In this document: positions 42,769-55,800 of the stretch, in pieces
Layout: every line of letters starts with the position of its first letter
Numbering within the stretch: position 1 is the stretch's first letter
Origin: Pisaster brevispinus
Taxonomy: Eukaryota > Echinodermata > Asteroidea > Forcipulatida > Asteriidae
Direction: 5' to 3'
Assembly: GCA_023634235.1 (NCBI GenBank)
Contig: JAMKCF010000008.1
Coordinates: 16,489,558-16,553,557 of the forward strand
DNA length: 64,000 nucleotides
Program-made: the position numbers and the translations under genes
The notes under the pieces: model-generated
What the model was told of the DNA's origin: nothing
The model's database searches: none
The model's input: only the letters and a program-made list of their open reading frames with translations

Positions 42769-44239
42769 GGGCTGATATCACTAAAGTCTCAATTTGCGAT
42801 CATCGCTAACACACTTGCGATGTGATCGCAAACCGCAAATCCATCGCACTTGCGACGTCGCTGATTTTGCGTTTCACTAAAGTCATTGCAGTTGTGTTGA
42901 CATAACGAGAAAAATAAATGTTTTGTAGGAGGCTAAAAGTGGTGACCTTTGTGGTGCAACAGAGAGTAGAACACCCCTGCGCGAGGACTGTAATAGTCCC
43001 AGATTCAGTGATCACGCTAGCGCGTGCTATGGGGGACTTTTGGGACGCTAGGTGGCAGCAGACTTACCAGGTAAAACATCGTTCTCGGTAATGTGCGCAT
43101 GCTCAGAGCTACGTAAACAATGGACATTTAACCTGGTAAGTCTGCTGCCACCTAGCGTTCCAAAGTCTCCCATTGGTGAGCGCTGTCATGTGTGCACTTG
43201 GCGAAGGCTATAAAAGCAGCGACGTGCAGAGGGTGATGAGGGCGGAATGGTCAATCTGTAACATTGATCACGTCGACTCTGACTACACAGTTGGAACATG
43301 TTTGTTTTGCGATGAATAGGCCTAAGTTCGTCGCGAAGATTTAGTGAAATCGTTATCCAAAATATATCGCTAAGTTGCGATGGATTACGATTTCACTAAA
43401 TCTTTGCTGCCGAGAAAGCTTAAAATCTGTAAAAAATTAGATCTTTGGGTTCAGTTAGTATAACCATCATTTTGGACTAAAGTTAATACAGGCCTCACAA
43501 CATCCACAATTTGTCAGTTTTCAATTTAATGTCATGTACACATTTTCGGTGACAACACTTTGAATAAAATTTTGGGCATTTAGAAATAAATTATTTTTGC
43601 CAACTATTCATAATAATAATTATGCATTCGGGGAAATTATAATTAAAAAACTGTTTTCCCCTTTTGACGTCCGTATGTGTGCTGAAGCTTAAAGGGTTTT
43701 CTGACATTAATTAACAGATGTCAGAAACAAAACCCGGCATTTTCATATCCATAAATTTAACAAGTTTTGTCAAATTTTCAACAACCTCAATATTAACGTT
43801 ACAATTATTTACACGATTTTATAAAAGTACATACACCTACAAAGAAACATGTTGTATTTGGTTTCATGTGAACCTTCTTTTAAGTTAATGCCTACAGCAT
43901 TAATAATGGTCCTCTTGTTACTTTTGATGCACCAGCATGACAACGATTTACATTTAAACTGTAATTTATGCCGTTCGTTTTTAATCGAACTGCAGCAATA
44001 TCATTTTGACATGTACGACGTCCACATGCGAAGACCGACGGTTTTCTTGAGGTTTATGTCAAAGTTCCTTACTGGTTAGCCTCGTACAAAACGTGAATTT
44101 TCCTTGTTTGTCATCGCAACTGCGATGACTTTTGTGAAACGCAATATCAGCGACGTCATCGCGATGAATTTGCGTTCTGCGGTCTCCTCGCAAGTGTGAT
44201 AGCGATGATCGCAAATGGGGACTTAAGTGAAATCGGCCC
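42769..44239. mobile_element. Non-autonomous DNA element with ~130-bp inverted termini, inside the LINE
   Basis: The left end GGGCTGATATCACTAAAGTC, TTTGCGATCATCGCTAACAC, GACGTCGCTGATTTTGCGTT is matched in inverse by the right end (AACGCAATATCAGCGACGTC, GTGTGATAGCGATGATCGCA, GACTTAAGTGAAATCGGCCC). It is 1.47 kb with no transposase frame. The flanking target duplication is unclear. It contains a MITE (43029-43173) and a second small inverted pair at about 43336-43405. Confidence 0.85.
43029..43173. repeat. Palindromic MITE ('GACGCTAGGTGGCAGCAGAC' family), best copy
   Basis: The ends ATGGGGGACTTTTGGGACGC and GCGTTCCAAAGTCTCCCAT, and inside GCTAGGTGGCAGCAGACTTA against TAAGTCTGCTGCCACCTAGC, form about 45-bp arms. 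Other copies are at 17109-17229 and (partial) 1289-1345. Confidence 0.9.
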
Positions 44240-45447
44240 AGGCTTATTAGTCTCTTGCTATAATAAGTATAAATGCCAATTGAAGAAGAAAAAGCTCCAG
44301 CCAAGCGTGCTTTTTGTAAAAGGTATAATAATTTATTTAATAAACTGAAGCATATTGCCCAAACCACTTATTATCACAATAAACTTAGTGGTTTAAGAAG
44401 TAATGCACTAAACAAACATGGCGTCTCCCTAATTCCATGATCAAATGCATGCAGCCAACAAAATTCGTCCGGGCGTTTAGTGGTTTTTTTTAAACAACAT
44501 AGTTATTTGTGGCGCATAGGGTATTGCAGATGCATTTAATACTAATTGTTTGTTCAATAGGTGAAACGACTTGCCAGAGTGTACCAAATTTATACAAAGA
44601 TGTCATTTATTATGGTAATTTTGCTAGTTCTCCCATCAACTCTTTTTTGTTGTTGCAACTCCTACGGAACCCAAAGAAATTATTGGAATTGTTCAGAAAT
44701 TTGAGGACAAGTCTAGCTCTGGATCTGATGAAATCAGTAATACTGTATTTTAAAAAGTCATTGATGTAATTTCTCAACCTTTATCTAATATATTTAATGC
44801 TTCATTTAATCAGGGGATATTTCCAGACAAATTTAAAATGGCTAAAGTTGTTCCAATTTTTAAACAGGGTGATGCCCAAGATCCTAACTATCGGCCAATT
44901 TCATTATTGAAAACTTGTTCCAAAAATGGAAAAATTGCTGCATAAACGTTTATACATGTACTGTCTTTTTTGGAATGTAATAATTTACTTTGTTGTAACC
45001 AGTATGGATTTCGTCCTGGGTGCATGCTATGCTTTATTTGTATGATAAGTTAACGAATGCTGATAAAATCAGGACCCTTCCCAAGCTTTTATAGGTGTCT
45101 TTCTGGACTTACAGAAAGCGATTGATACTGTCAATTTTGATTTTTTTTAAATACTAAATATGCTGAATTATTATGGGATTAGGGGAGTTTCATATTAAAT
45201 GGTTTAGTAGCTATCTTAACAAGCGTACCAGTATGTGACACTGAATGGAGTAGAATCTAACTGGCATAGTATTAATTGTGGTGTCCCCCAAGGTTCCACA
45301 CTTGGGCCGACCGCCGTTATTATTTGTAATTTATGTTTACGAGTGTGCCATTATGTTGTTCGGATGTAAAGCCCATTTTATTTGCTGATGACACAACTCT
45401 TCTTGCTTCTCTGGGAATGAATTGAATGATTTAGCTGTGGGGGTAAA

Positions 45448-45582
45448 CAGGGATTTATTGGTTTTACACGACTGGTTTACATGGAGCTAAAACAGGGATT
45501 TATTGGTTTTACACGACTGGTTTACATGGAGCTAAAACAGGGATTTATTGGTTTTACACGACTGGTTTACATGGAGCTTAAA
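45448..45582. repeat. 45-bp tandem triplication in the LINE RT
   Basis: CAGGGATTTATTGGTTTTAC starts at 45448, 45493 and 45538. Each unit is 15 codons (NRDLLVLHDWFTWS plus a stop in the first two), so the array was added after or during decay of the element. Confidence 0.95.
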
Positions 45583-45770
45583 AACGTTGAGAGTGCTCCC
45601 AGAAAAAAAACAACCTTATTTTATATGTTATTCATCCAGGCAAATTCCTGACATATCGTTATTTTTGGAAATTGTTCTCCTAAAAAGGTTTCTAGTGCTA
45701 TATTTTTTGGTCTTGAAACTGATTAAAGTTTGCTTTGGAAGGAACAGATATCTTATGTTTGTGTTATTCT

Positions 45771-45882
45771 TTACTCCTATGGCTAGAACTATGCGGTTCA
45801 TTCCGCTATTGTCTCGTTCGTTCCGCTATCATCTCCACGAGACGATAGCGGAACAAACCGCATAGTTATAGACTAGGAGTAG
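45771..45882. repeat. Palindromic MITE, better copy of the 8544-8671 family
   Basis: TACTCCTATGGCTAGAACTA...GTTCCGCTATCATCTCCACG is followed by its inverse CGAGACGATAGCGGAACAAA...GACTAGGAGTAG. It is inserted in the LINE 3' part. Confidence 0.88.
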
Positions 45883-46803
45883 TTATTGTGTGTCACTGAA
45901 CTTGATGTAGTAATTTCTGCAACTGAAATGAACTGTGTATTCTTATTTGCTATTATCTACTTATTATTTGTAACTTGACAGCAGTCTTTGGTGCTCCACC
46001 GAGTCCACTAAAAACTCTAACATAGTCAGAAGGCATTCTTTCTTGTCCTTCTCTGGGACACACACCCCCATCCATACATGTGTGTCCTCTGTTTACATTC
46101 AACTCAGCTTGTGTATTATTTATTTATTATTATTAATTGTTGAGTGAATGAAAAAAAGCAAACAAACAAACAAACAAACAAACAAACCCCTCATTTTGAA
46201 GATAGCTCTGATGCTCGGCAAGTCAAGTAGACTCTTTATTGGAAGTCGCATTACGTCATCACTTGATGCCGCATCATGATGCATCAACACCATTGATCTC
46301 CATTAATATTATTATGGAGATCAATGATCAACACTCTGATCTCACGTGAAAATGACGCTCACAAGTTTAGTCAGTAACCATAGATTCAGTAGTGTAAGCG
46401 TTTGCCATTTCGTGTTCACATCGTGTGTATTAGTAATGGAGATGTATTGTTCCTTGACGCCTAAGCGAATCTGCTAACCAATATGCCTATTTTCAGAGCC
46501 CAGTTAGGCGCATGTTGGGCTTTTCCAAAAGTAGCAATAATGCTTTCACAACGTGTGGGAGTCATTTGGGCGCTTTGCGCAAATATTTGGGCTGCTTCAA
46601 AATACTGGGGTTCTCTTTTAATACTGTGTGTACACCTTGTCAATGTTAATGTTAGAATTTACCAAAGTGATATAGTGGGATAACGGGTGATGCTCCAACG
46701 AACAAGCTATTTTATTACACTCATTATAAATTGATAAGACCCTGCCTAATTTGTCTTTATTTGAAATCAGATTGTTTATCTGACGCTGAATCGGTGAGCA
46801 AAA
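45883..46803. other. 5' flank of the MARVEL gene
   Basis: This holds the (CAAA)n run at 46156-46186, the 36-bp palindrome at 46291-46326 and the presumed promoter. No other gene is recognised. Confidence 0.5.
46291..46326. repeat. 36-bp imperfect palindrome related to the one at 24371
   Basis: CATTGATCTCCATTAATA is followed by TTATTATGGAGATCAATG. The outer 13 bp of each arm pair perfectly. The arm TTGATCTCCATTA closely matches CTGATCTCTATTA of 24371-24387. It lies 478 bp upstream of the MARVEL start codon. Confidence 0.8.
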
Positions 46804-49800
46804 ATGGACGACCCAGCTTTTCCAGACAGCCACACAACAACTACAACCACAACCACAACTACAGTTCAATCGCCACCGTTGACTATTGACAAAGGCTACA
46901 TCACCTCTATTCCGGGTATTTTGCGGATTGTTGAGATTGTAAGTTGTGATTTTTTAAGCTCTTTCTTTGACTTTTGTGTGTGTGTGCAAAATCATGTTTA
47001 TTACAAATTCATCAAAAGTCAGTGTCATGGTACTGGTACTGGTGGGGTAGGAAGGCAGTTCCCCGTCAACTGACATTTCCGATTTCATTTTCGTGTGTAC
47101 ACATTTCCCCGCACCACACACACACACACACTGGCCCCGAAAAAAGAGCAAAACATACTAAATAAACCATAACTTGTGTTTCGTTTATTCAATAACTCTG
47201 AAACTTTACAGCAGGCATGGGCCAAATATGTTCTCACTTACTTTTTTTACATTGAAAACTTACTAAAATCGGAGGAACAAATTTCTAGATAAAAAAGAAA
47301 AGCAACCACTATTTCAGTATTCCGTTCTGCACAGCCGTGCGCAAAGCTCCTATTCAAACTCGTGGATGGAAGACCTGTTAATCAACTCACGTCACGGTCT
47401 GATTTCCGAAATCTTAGTTAATCTTCAGGAACTAACCGAAAAAAGCCGAAGTTGGTTTTTCGTGCTTAGAATGGATTTGACTGGAGGAAATGAGAAAATG
47501 TTAATGTCAATCGAGATGTACAGTAGCAAATGTTTTTCCACATGTCGTAAGCATATTCTTAAAAATCTTGTGTTTTTATTTGTTTCTGCACCATTGTGTA
47601 CAAGTTTTCTCATTAACAATTCGCCATAAAAATTTCAGCTAAATATAATTTACTATCAAGAAAGCTTACATATCAAAGTTATATTTGTGAAATTTTTAGG
47701 CAGCTTGATTGAAACTCTTCAGGCTAGAACGGACCATCCCGAACTGAGCATTAGTCTTAGTCCAAAACATTCCCCACTTTCACACATGCATGCAGACTGA
47801 GCCACTACTCTTTTATTCCCATTCATGAATGCCCTTTTTGTTAAAAACTGTAAAGTTGGAAAATATGTAAAAGAAAATTCCAAAAATGTTCAGCTTCTGT
47901 CACGCCATCGGGCTCCGTTTCACAAAGGGTAAAAATTGTTCTGATGCTCATCAACGATTGTGCGTACACACGCGTGCTAATAGTGTTAAGTTTACATGGT
48001 TAAAGTACCGGTATATATTGATTGCACTATGCATAAATTAACGCATGCGTAACCTTGCGCGTCAGCCCTGTCGACCAATCATATACACAATATGTAAACT
48101 GTCCCCCGGGTATTAATTTTTTTATGAATAGAATTTCAACCTGCAACTTGGGCTAAGAAAAAATAATAAATTATTATACATTGCAGTTATATTGGCCAGA
48201 AAAAGTTTTCTGTTTCGTTTTTATAATCACCCTTTTTTTTTACACTCTCTCAGCAATTGTATTATATATATTTTTTCTCTACTTTACTACTACATGTATA
48301 TCAGCATGTTTTTCTGACAAATTTCTCACCAAATCCTCCTGCACGATATCGTTGACTGGCATACTTACATGTAAACACTGAACAGCGGATTGTTTTTGAT
48401 GTTTCCACTTGCACAGCTTGGACAAGAGACTTGACTGACTGTGACAGTCAATTTCTAGACAAGTTGCAGAGACCGGTCTGGCAGTCTGGAGGATTTTACA
48501 TACTACATCATTATGATGAATTTTTTTGCAATTTTTGCCATTTCCAGGCATTTTCACGACGACAATACCGTAGATGGCTTTAGCGCGTGCATCAGCAATA
48601 ATGATTAAAATTGCAAATTCTGGGGAATAACCCTTTATCCAGAGAATGCCCAGATACGTTAAGTCTTCAGTCAAGGCGTATAATATGTAACTGGTTTTGT
48701 ATGCTATCATGGCTATCGCGTAATGCACTGATGTATTTCACAAACGGGCATTTACTCTCGGGCTATTGCATTGTTCTGAAACATCCTCTTATCACATCAC
48801 ATAAAGTTATGAGATAACAAAGACCACAAGCCTGTAAATTTGAAACGATGTGTAACTGTTTGTTGAATTGTTTGAATTTTTTTACGATAAATCTGAACAG
48901 CAAAAAATGTAAATGTGTAACCGGATTTCGGAATTGATAATGCTGGAAATGTATGCCAAGGCATGCATTAAACACAGATCAGGCGTGTGATTATGAATTA
49001 GCACTCGTGGGAAGCTTTTAGGTGTGCAATGGGGTGCAGGTGCTTGCGCATGCCTCAAATCAGAAGTGACTTGGACTAGTGACCATTTTTCGAAAACCAA
49101 GCACACATTTTGAGGACGTGAATTTGATTTTCAATTGTGTAATGAATTAATTAATGTTTGCACTTAAAACATCAAGAAAACAATGGGATGTATTATATGT
49201 AAAGCATCTAGTAAACAAAAATTGGTTTCTGGTGTTTACACTTACATTCAAAACATTTTGTTTGAACTTTCAACGAATATGCGAAACTTTTTGAGGGGTG
49301 TCAGGGCCAGGGCAGCAGACATGGCAGAGACTACGGCCTGTGTCTATGTCCCGAAGCATCTAGGCATACTGTTTAGGAAAAACAAACTCTGAGATTACAA
49401 GTCATTAGGCCTAGGTGACTTGTGTGACCAGTGTCGAAGAAGCAACTATTGATTGAGCACTACATGTACATGTATGTTCAATCACAACTGCCACTTTTCA
49501 ACTACCCGGTTAACCCTGCTGTACAACTACTAAACAAAAAAAGTCGTGACTAATGTCAAAGTCAGGACAAATTGAAGTGTGACTACAGTGTATGGGTTAG
49601 TGATTTCACAAGTCACCAAGTCCTAATTGTCATTGATACATGCCGTTGCATCAAAAGAGTTGCATACTGTAATGGCGTTCATTGCAATGCAATGTACTTC
49701 ACATTTCACCCTTAATTTTTCCCTCTTGAGCCTGCGGCGATCCACAATCTTTGGTTTTGGAAATAGTCGCAACTAGTCACTGGTGTCAAAGTTGTGACAT

Positions 49801-52800
49801 AGTGAATTTCACCAGTTGCCTTGGCCTAATGTACATGTTCATGTACTGTAGTTGTCATGTATAAAAAATAATGCAAAACACATTCTTTAAATAGTCGTAA
49901 AATGTATAGTGTACAAACACATCATCTGTACACTGTTATCCGATTATTAGCAAAACACGTGTAGATTATTGTTCATGTACTGTACACAGTGAGAGTACGT
50001 ACGTTCCATACCATATTGAAGGAGTGCTGCAAATCAATTGCTCTGTGAATGGGCGTTTATGAAGAAAATGTCAATTTGAACTTGACAAAGGGCACCACAG
50101 CAAACCTTTCAGTAAGGTGCTTTTTCAGTTGGGCGATGTTGGTTTACTGAACCAAGGCCTGTTAACTGTACTATACCATGTATACTGTACAGGGTGACTG
50201 GACACCAAATGCACTGTCCTTAAATGTCATTTGCATTCCTTGACTGTAAGAGGAACCAAGGGAATTCTAAGCAAGCTCAGCGGACCAATTCTCTTGGCTC
50301 TGTTTCAATGAAATCTTTTCATTTAATTCAAGATGACAGCTCAAGACGCGCTGCATCTTTAATTTTGTTATCTATAACAGTATAATTGACATTGCAATAA
50401 TGCAATATTACATACTAAGGGTCACATAAGTGTATGAATGTGCAGTACATGTATTTTATGCACAATTTGTCTGTATTTTTTATACTTGAAGTACAACGTT
50501 ATTGCAAGAACAAGTTGATCTCTATAGACAAAAGAGTGGCAACCCACAACCATACATGTACAACACTGTGTGCCCTAAACCTCTATCGTTTCCCCTGGAG
50601 AGGCCATTTTTGCCTAAAAGCGGTCGACTAAAAGCAATGACACTCTCAACTCAGCACTGCATGGCCAGTTTGAGACCTTTAAATGGCAGAAGTGAATGTG
50701 AAAAACATTCACCAGCCTCACCATAAAGACCATCTTGTGCCATGGACAGAGAAAAGAATAAAAAAGCTCTTTGCAAATCTTGAAAGAACATGAATTTATC
50801 GGGTCATGTGGCTATTTTTGAAACAGGGCTTAAAAAAAATAAAGGAAAAAATTAACAAAAATAAATCTTCAAATTTTACCCAGGAGACATGTGCCCCCTG
50901 AACCCCCCCCCCCTGTGAATCCATGTCTGAATTTCAAACTTCTTCTTTTAAATTAGAAAAACAGTTGTGCTGTACTACGTGTAGTAGTAATTAACTTGTA
51001 GTATAATGTTTGTCTTATAATGTTTGCAAATTAATTGTTATTGAACGCCTAACTGCACTTGCAGTGTAGTGAATTTCCCAGTGTCCCAAATGCTTTTGTA
51101 GAAATATTGAAGTATTGAAGGTCACTAGACAATGTAACACTAACAGTCCCTTGTTATGTTATTTCATTCAATTGTGTATACTGTCAAATGATAAGGTGTG
51201 GGGTAGGCTGATAGAACAGTGTGTTGTAGGGTCTGATGTAAACACACTACATCAGGGGTTGTCTTAGCCTTTTGTCAAGGCCTTCGTGGCTTGGACAGCT
51301 TCGTAGAGCCGCGATCCCAAGCGACTGGACAAATGCTGGAAGGGGAGACCACTCACGCAATTGGCAGGGCAAAGCCACGAGGGCCTTTTCCAACTTGTTT
51401 GCGGTTTCTAATGTTTTTCTTTATAATCTCAACTTTTGCTACCTAAACGGTAGTAAAAGTCCAAACCAATCAGAAGCGACGGGGGTCAGCGGGTCTGCAT
51501 ATTTAACAAATTATGCAAATTAACAAATATAGAAAATGGCGGGGGTTACTTTATCTACCCTGTAAATAATTAGGGAAAAACAGTGTGGGCATGGTGGGGA
51601 GCCAGTCTCCACTGCATGGTAATGACTGGGTTGGTGGCTGGCCCCTGTTAATGGACCGAGCCAAAGGGGAGGTCCATTAACAGGGGCCAGCCACCAACCA
51701 AGGTAATTACCACGCAGTGAAGACCGGCTCCTCACACTGTTATTCCCATTAATAAGTGCCTTTAGTGAAAATAGGGGGGTTTTTTTTCGCAGTTATTTTT
51801 TCGGAAATGTTCTACTCATGTTCAAGGGCCACTCCTCAGACTGTTCACCTTTTGCGTGGCACCTAATCTCTTACACAATCTAACTATTTAGGCATATTTT
51901 CAAGAACCAGACCATGAGCTTGATTAAATAGAAAAAGCTGCCTTGAATCAACCTCTTCCCCAGGGTGTGTCGAGCAGTACGAGGTTGACTGGTCTCTCAC
52001 CCTGGTATTGGAACATTTGCATATCCAAAAATTTTGGATACATATGCAAATTAGAATAGTCTGGCTGCATATCGAAATTCACATCTTCGCCATAGTCTCG
52101 TGGTCCGGTACTAGATTTAGTAGCTTGTATGTCATTGTATGTATTGGAAACATGTGCTAATGTAATGTTGTTGTCCAATCAGGGTCCAAGTGAGGAGTTT
52201 CCATCCCAGGGTTTACTATTTACAAACATGGTTGGAAATAAAGTAAACCATGGGGACGAGGTTGGCCTTGAATTGATACATTTTCTGCCAAAACGCCTAC
52301 GCTTGGTACATGTACATGTATGTGTGTGCATGCGGCACCATCTGTCCTTGTCAAAAAGCACAAAAACAATACACACAAACTAAACAGTGCTGATTTGAAA
52401 GTTCCCCGCACAAAAAAAACATTTTGTTTAGTGGCCATTTATTCGCTAGTTCACAGAGCCGGTCTTTATACCTCTTGTTAATACACCCCCACGTGACCAG
52501 TCTCCGACCAATCAGAGTGCATCTCTGAGGCATTTATATTATATCTAGATGGTAAATGCTCCCGTCTGTCAACCGACAAAATATGTTTCGATCGTAGGAG
52601 CAACCAAGCATTGCCAGAAACCATTTTCTCAAGAAAAAAAAAGTAGCTGGCAGTTATACCATGTGTATACTATACATGTACAGTACAAATTTGTTTTTTA
52701 ATTTGTTTATTTCAGGAACAAAAAAATGTATTCTTTAACATACATGTACCTTTATTCACTCATGCTAGCCGCTGCAGTAAAACACACACAAAAAGTCTGA

Positions 52801-55800
52801 ATTTTTACACATTTCATATAATTTAACCACCCTTAACAATTGAAATTTGCTCGTAAAACCTATATTGTTGTGTTTTCATTGGTTTATAGGTGACCCATAA
52901 AAAGTATTACTTCATCATCATGATCATTGTCAACTTCATGATTGAGAGCTGAATTCTCATTCATGTGTCATTGGACCATGTTGACCTGCTTCACCATCAA
53001 ATGCTAGATGCTATTTTTCATTTTTTTCTTCTGTTTACCAAGTATTCACAAGCAGGATAATACACACACATACATGTAGTCATAATAGTAGACTGTCCAT
53101 TCTCCAGTGCTGCCCCTTTAATGGGGGGGGGGGGGCTTGAAGTCGAATTACTGTACATACATTGTGTACATTATGTATGTTGTACTAACCGCAAATAATA
53201 CCTTATAATGTTGGTAAAAACTAAATTTACATGTATCAAGCTCAAACTAACCATGAAACTTTTTTTTAATTTTTGAAAAAATTTTTACAGTGAGAATCAG
53301 GGCAAATTATTTGTTTTTCCCCTGTGCATTTGTTAGCCTCGTCCAACAACTTGGTGTTGATGACTATTTTTTTCTTTTCTTTTTCACAGGTTGTAGGATT
53401 TCTGTACTGGATCTTAGTAGCAACTTGGGTGTGGGGTGGTGTTGGATTCCCCCTCTTCGTTGGCATTTCTTGTTGGGTGTTAACAATCTGCTTTTTCATT
53501 GTCTTTGTTCTATCGCTGGACAAGAGAGTCACGGTCATCAACTGGCTCCTGACTGTAAGTATAACATGTTGTGGCCTTGCGCTTAAACTTGTTGTTAAGT
53601 AGCCCACCGGGCCAATAAACTCTGCGATTTACCTGACCAAAGAAGTTTTTAGTCGCCTAGATTTTAAACATGTAAGTACTGTTGTCATGGTTGTAAATTG
53701 TATCTTTCTGATGTATTAATGGTAGCGACTAGTGATTACAACAGGTTTATGGGTCAAATTAAGTTGCATTCACAAACTAAAAAAAAAACTAGACATATTG
53801 CATTTGTGCACAAATGCCGAGCTGTTTCGCCATAACTTTTTCAAAAAATCATAAAAATTCATGTGATGACGTCATCATGACGTCATTTCAGAATTTACAA
53901 GAACTTGCCAATATCCAACAACCTACTAAGTTTCAACATGATCGCACTAACACTTAGGGAGATATATACAACATTAAAAAAGGCACCTTTAATGCCGCGT
54001 CACGTGACCCCCGATGACGTCATCGATCTGAAATTTCACACATATGATGGCTGCCTGACGATCAACATGTGTGTAAATTTTGAAGTGATTACACAAAACT
54101 TCACCACAAACATCTTCAAAAAGTCCATTTTGATAAGTTTTCAACCTGCCGCTAGAGGGCGCTCTTGTGTATTGTGACGTCATCGGTAATTTTTTTTAAT
54201 TACCCACCCTTGCCAGACAATAACATCGTTGAAAGCAACTTCATAACTATTTACACTTTTGAATAACGAGGCACTTCCTGTTTCGACCGGAAGTAGAGGT
54301 CATGTGAGGTCACGCACACTGAATAAAATGAAGACCTAATATATCCCTATACAATCCCGCAAACAGAAACCTACGGTCTCTTGTGGCTGATTTGTTACGG
54401 ATTTTCAAATATTTAAAATAGAAACCTTTAAGATGACGTCACGTGACAGGTGATGACGTCATCATGACATCATTAGTTTTAAAATCATTATTGCACCAAT
54501 GCCTTTCATCACTGAAAGTTTCATTGCAATTACTCTTTAGGAACTATGCAAAAGGCCGCTTAGAACGAACGTGCGTTATGTCAATAGCCTTTTTTACTGA
54601 AACTGACAAATAAAAAAAAAATTAAAAATAATAAAAACTTTAACGAAAACAAGAGCTGTTTCGCTGCGCTTTGCTGCAAAACAGCTAAAAAAAAAACATG
54701 TTTTAAAAATTTATCATTCACATCTGATAAGGAATAGCTGAGTATCTTAAACGAGAAGTTTGCACATAGTTTTTTTAGTAGCCTTCACGGAAAATGACAA
54801 TATACGCCGGGCTGGTGTTAAGGGTTACATAGCCTTGATGTGGTTTTAAATCGTAGGTGTGTCTCGTTATATCGCAGTAATTGGAAAGGAATTTTTCAAA
54901 TGGCCTACAAGGCAAGTTCACCTTCTACATTAGGTGAAGCTACATGTAACGAAAAAACCCAACGTACATTCAAATTAACCAACCCTAGATGTCTATATGT
55001 GGTACAGTGAGAAAGTGAGCTCAAGCAAATTCCCAGCAAGTACAACAATTCTAATGCTTTAGCCACTTGTTTTTGGGGCCCCAATTTCTCCAGATGCCTT
55101 TCCTCTTTGTCAGTTAACCGACTACACTGGAGGATTTGTACAATGATTATAGAGGGCGCACTTCACCTTGCCTGCTGCACTGCAAATTTTGTCTGTCCTT
55201 TTTTTGATGCTGTACAGTACTTTTAAGTGAGAGTACATTGTGTATCTTCTTTTGATGTCACTTTAAAAAAAAATTTTTTTTACAAGATCTTGATCCAGAC
55301 ACAAGTATCAAAGAAGACTACAGTACAACATTTAGCGTATATAAATTATATGATGCATGTAGTACTTTTGACAATCAATAAAAGTGAAAGTAGTCAATGA
55401 AAGGAAAGTACATTTTCATTAAAAATATTTACATACTGGTGTTTAAAAAACAAGTAGGAAATGTAAATTTGTACTGAAAACGTTTGTTGTTTATATTTAA
55501 AAGTCATTTTATTATTATTATTAGCTGTTTCGCAGCATAGCGCAGCGGAACAGCTCTTGTTTTTGTTAAAGTTTTTTTTTTATTTTTTTTTTTTTATTTT
55601 TTTTTTTTTTATTTGTATTTTTCAGACAAAATTCGTTCTAAGCGGCTTTTTGCATAGTTCCTAAGGAGCAATTGCAATGAAACTTTCAGTGATGAAAGGC
55701 ATTGGTGCAATGATGATTTTAAAACAATTATGTCATGATGACGTCATCACCTGTCACGTGACGTCATCTTAAAGTTTCCTTTTTTTTATATTTGAAAATC

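Larger units (their letters stand above)
42300..45770 (+). mobile_element. LINE (endonuclease plus RT) interrupted by a DNA element
   Basis: The left part (42300-42768) encodes the end of the AP-type endonuclease (CSEFIDTLFAD, TNKVAASKS, SDLSDHF) and linker (AFRRLLSSADWSQVYETVD...RGTLRSPW). After the insertion, 44240-45770 resumes with LKKKKAPAKRAFCKRYNNLF, then RT blocks DPNYRPISLLKTCSK, FLDLQKAIDTVNFDF, NCGVPQGSTLGP, and FADDTTLL-type sequence broken by indels (about 45380). Thumb blocks follow the 45-bp triplication. Numerous frameshifts and stops show it is dead. Confidence 0.85.

Noticed and set aside
42451..42825. 124-codon plus-strand frame as an independent gene
   Set aside because: Its first two thirds are the LINE endonuclease/linker region, and the end runs into the inverted terminus of the inserted DNA element.
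48279..48728. 149-codon minus-strand frame in MARVEL intron 1, with a possible acceptor near 48487 and donor near 48370
   Set aside because: The peptide matches nothing I know, the acceptor is weak and no neighbouring exons were seen. Kept only as a note.
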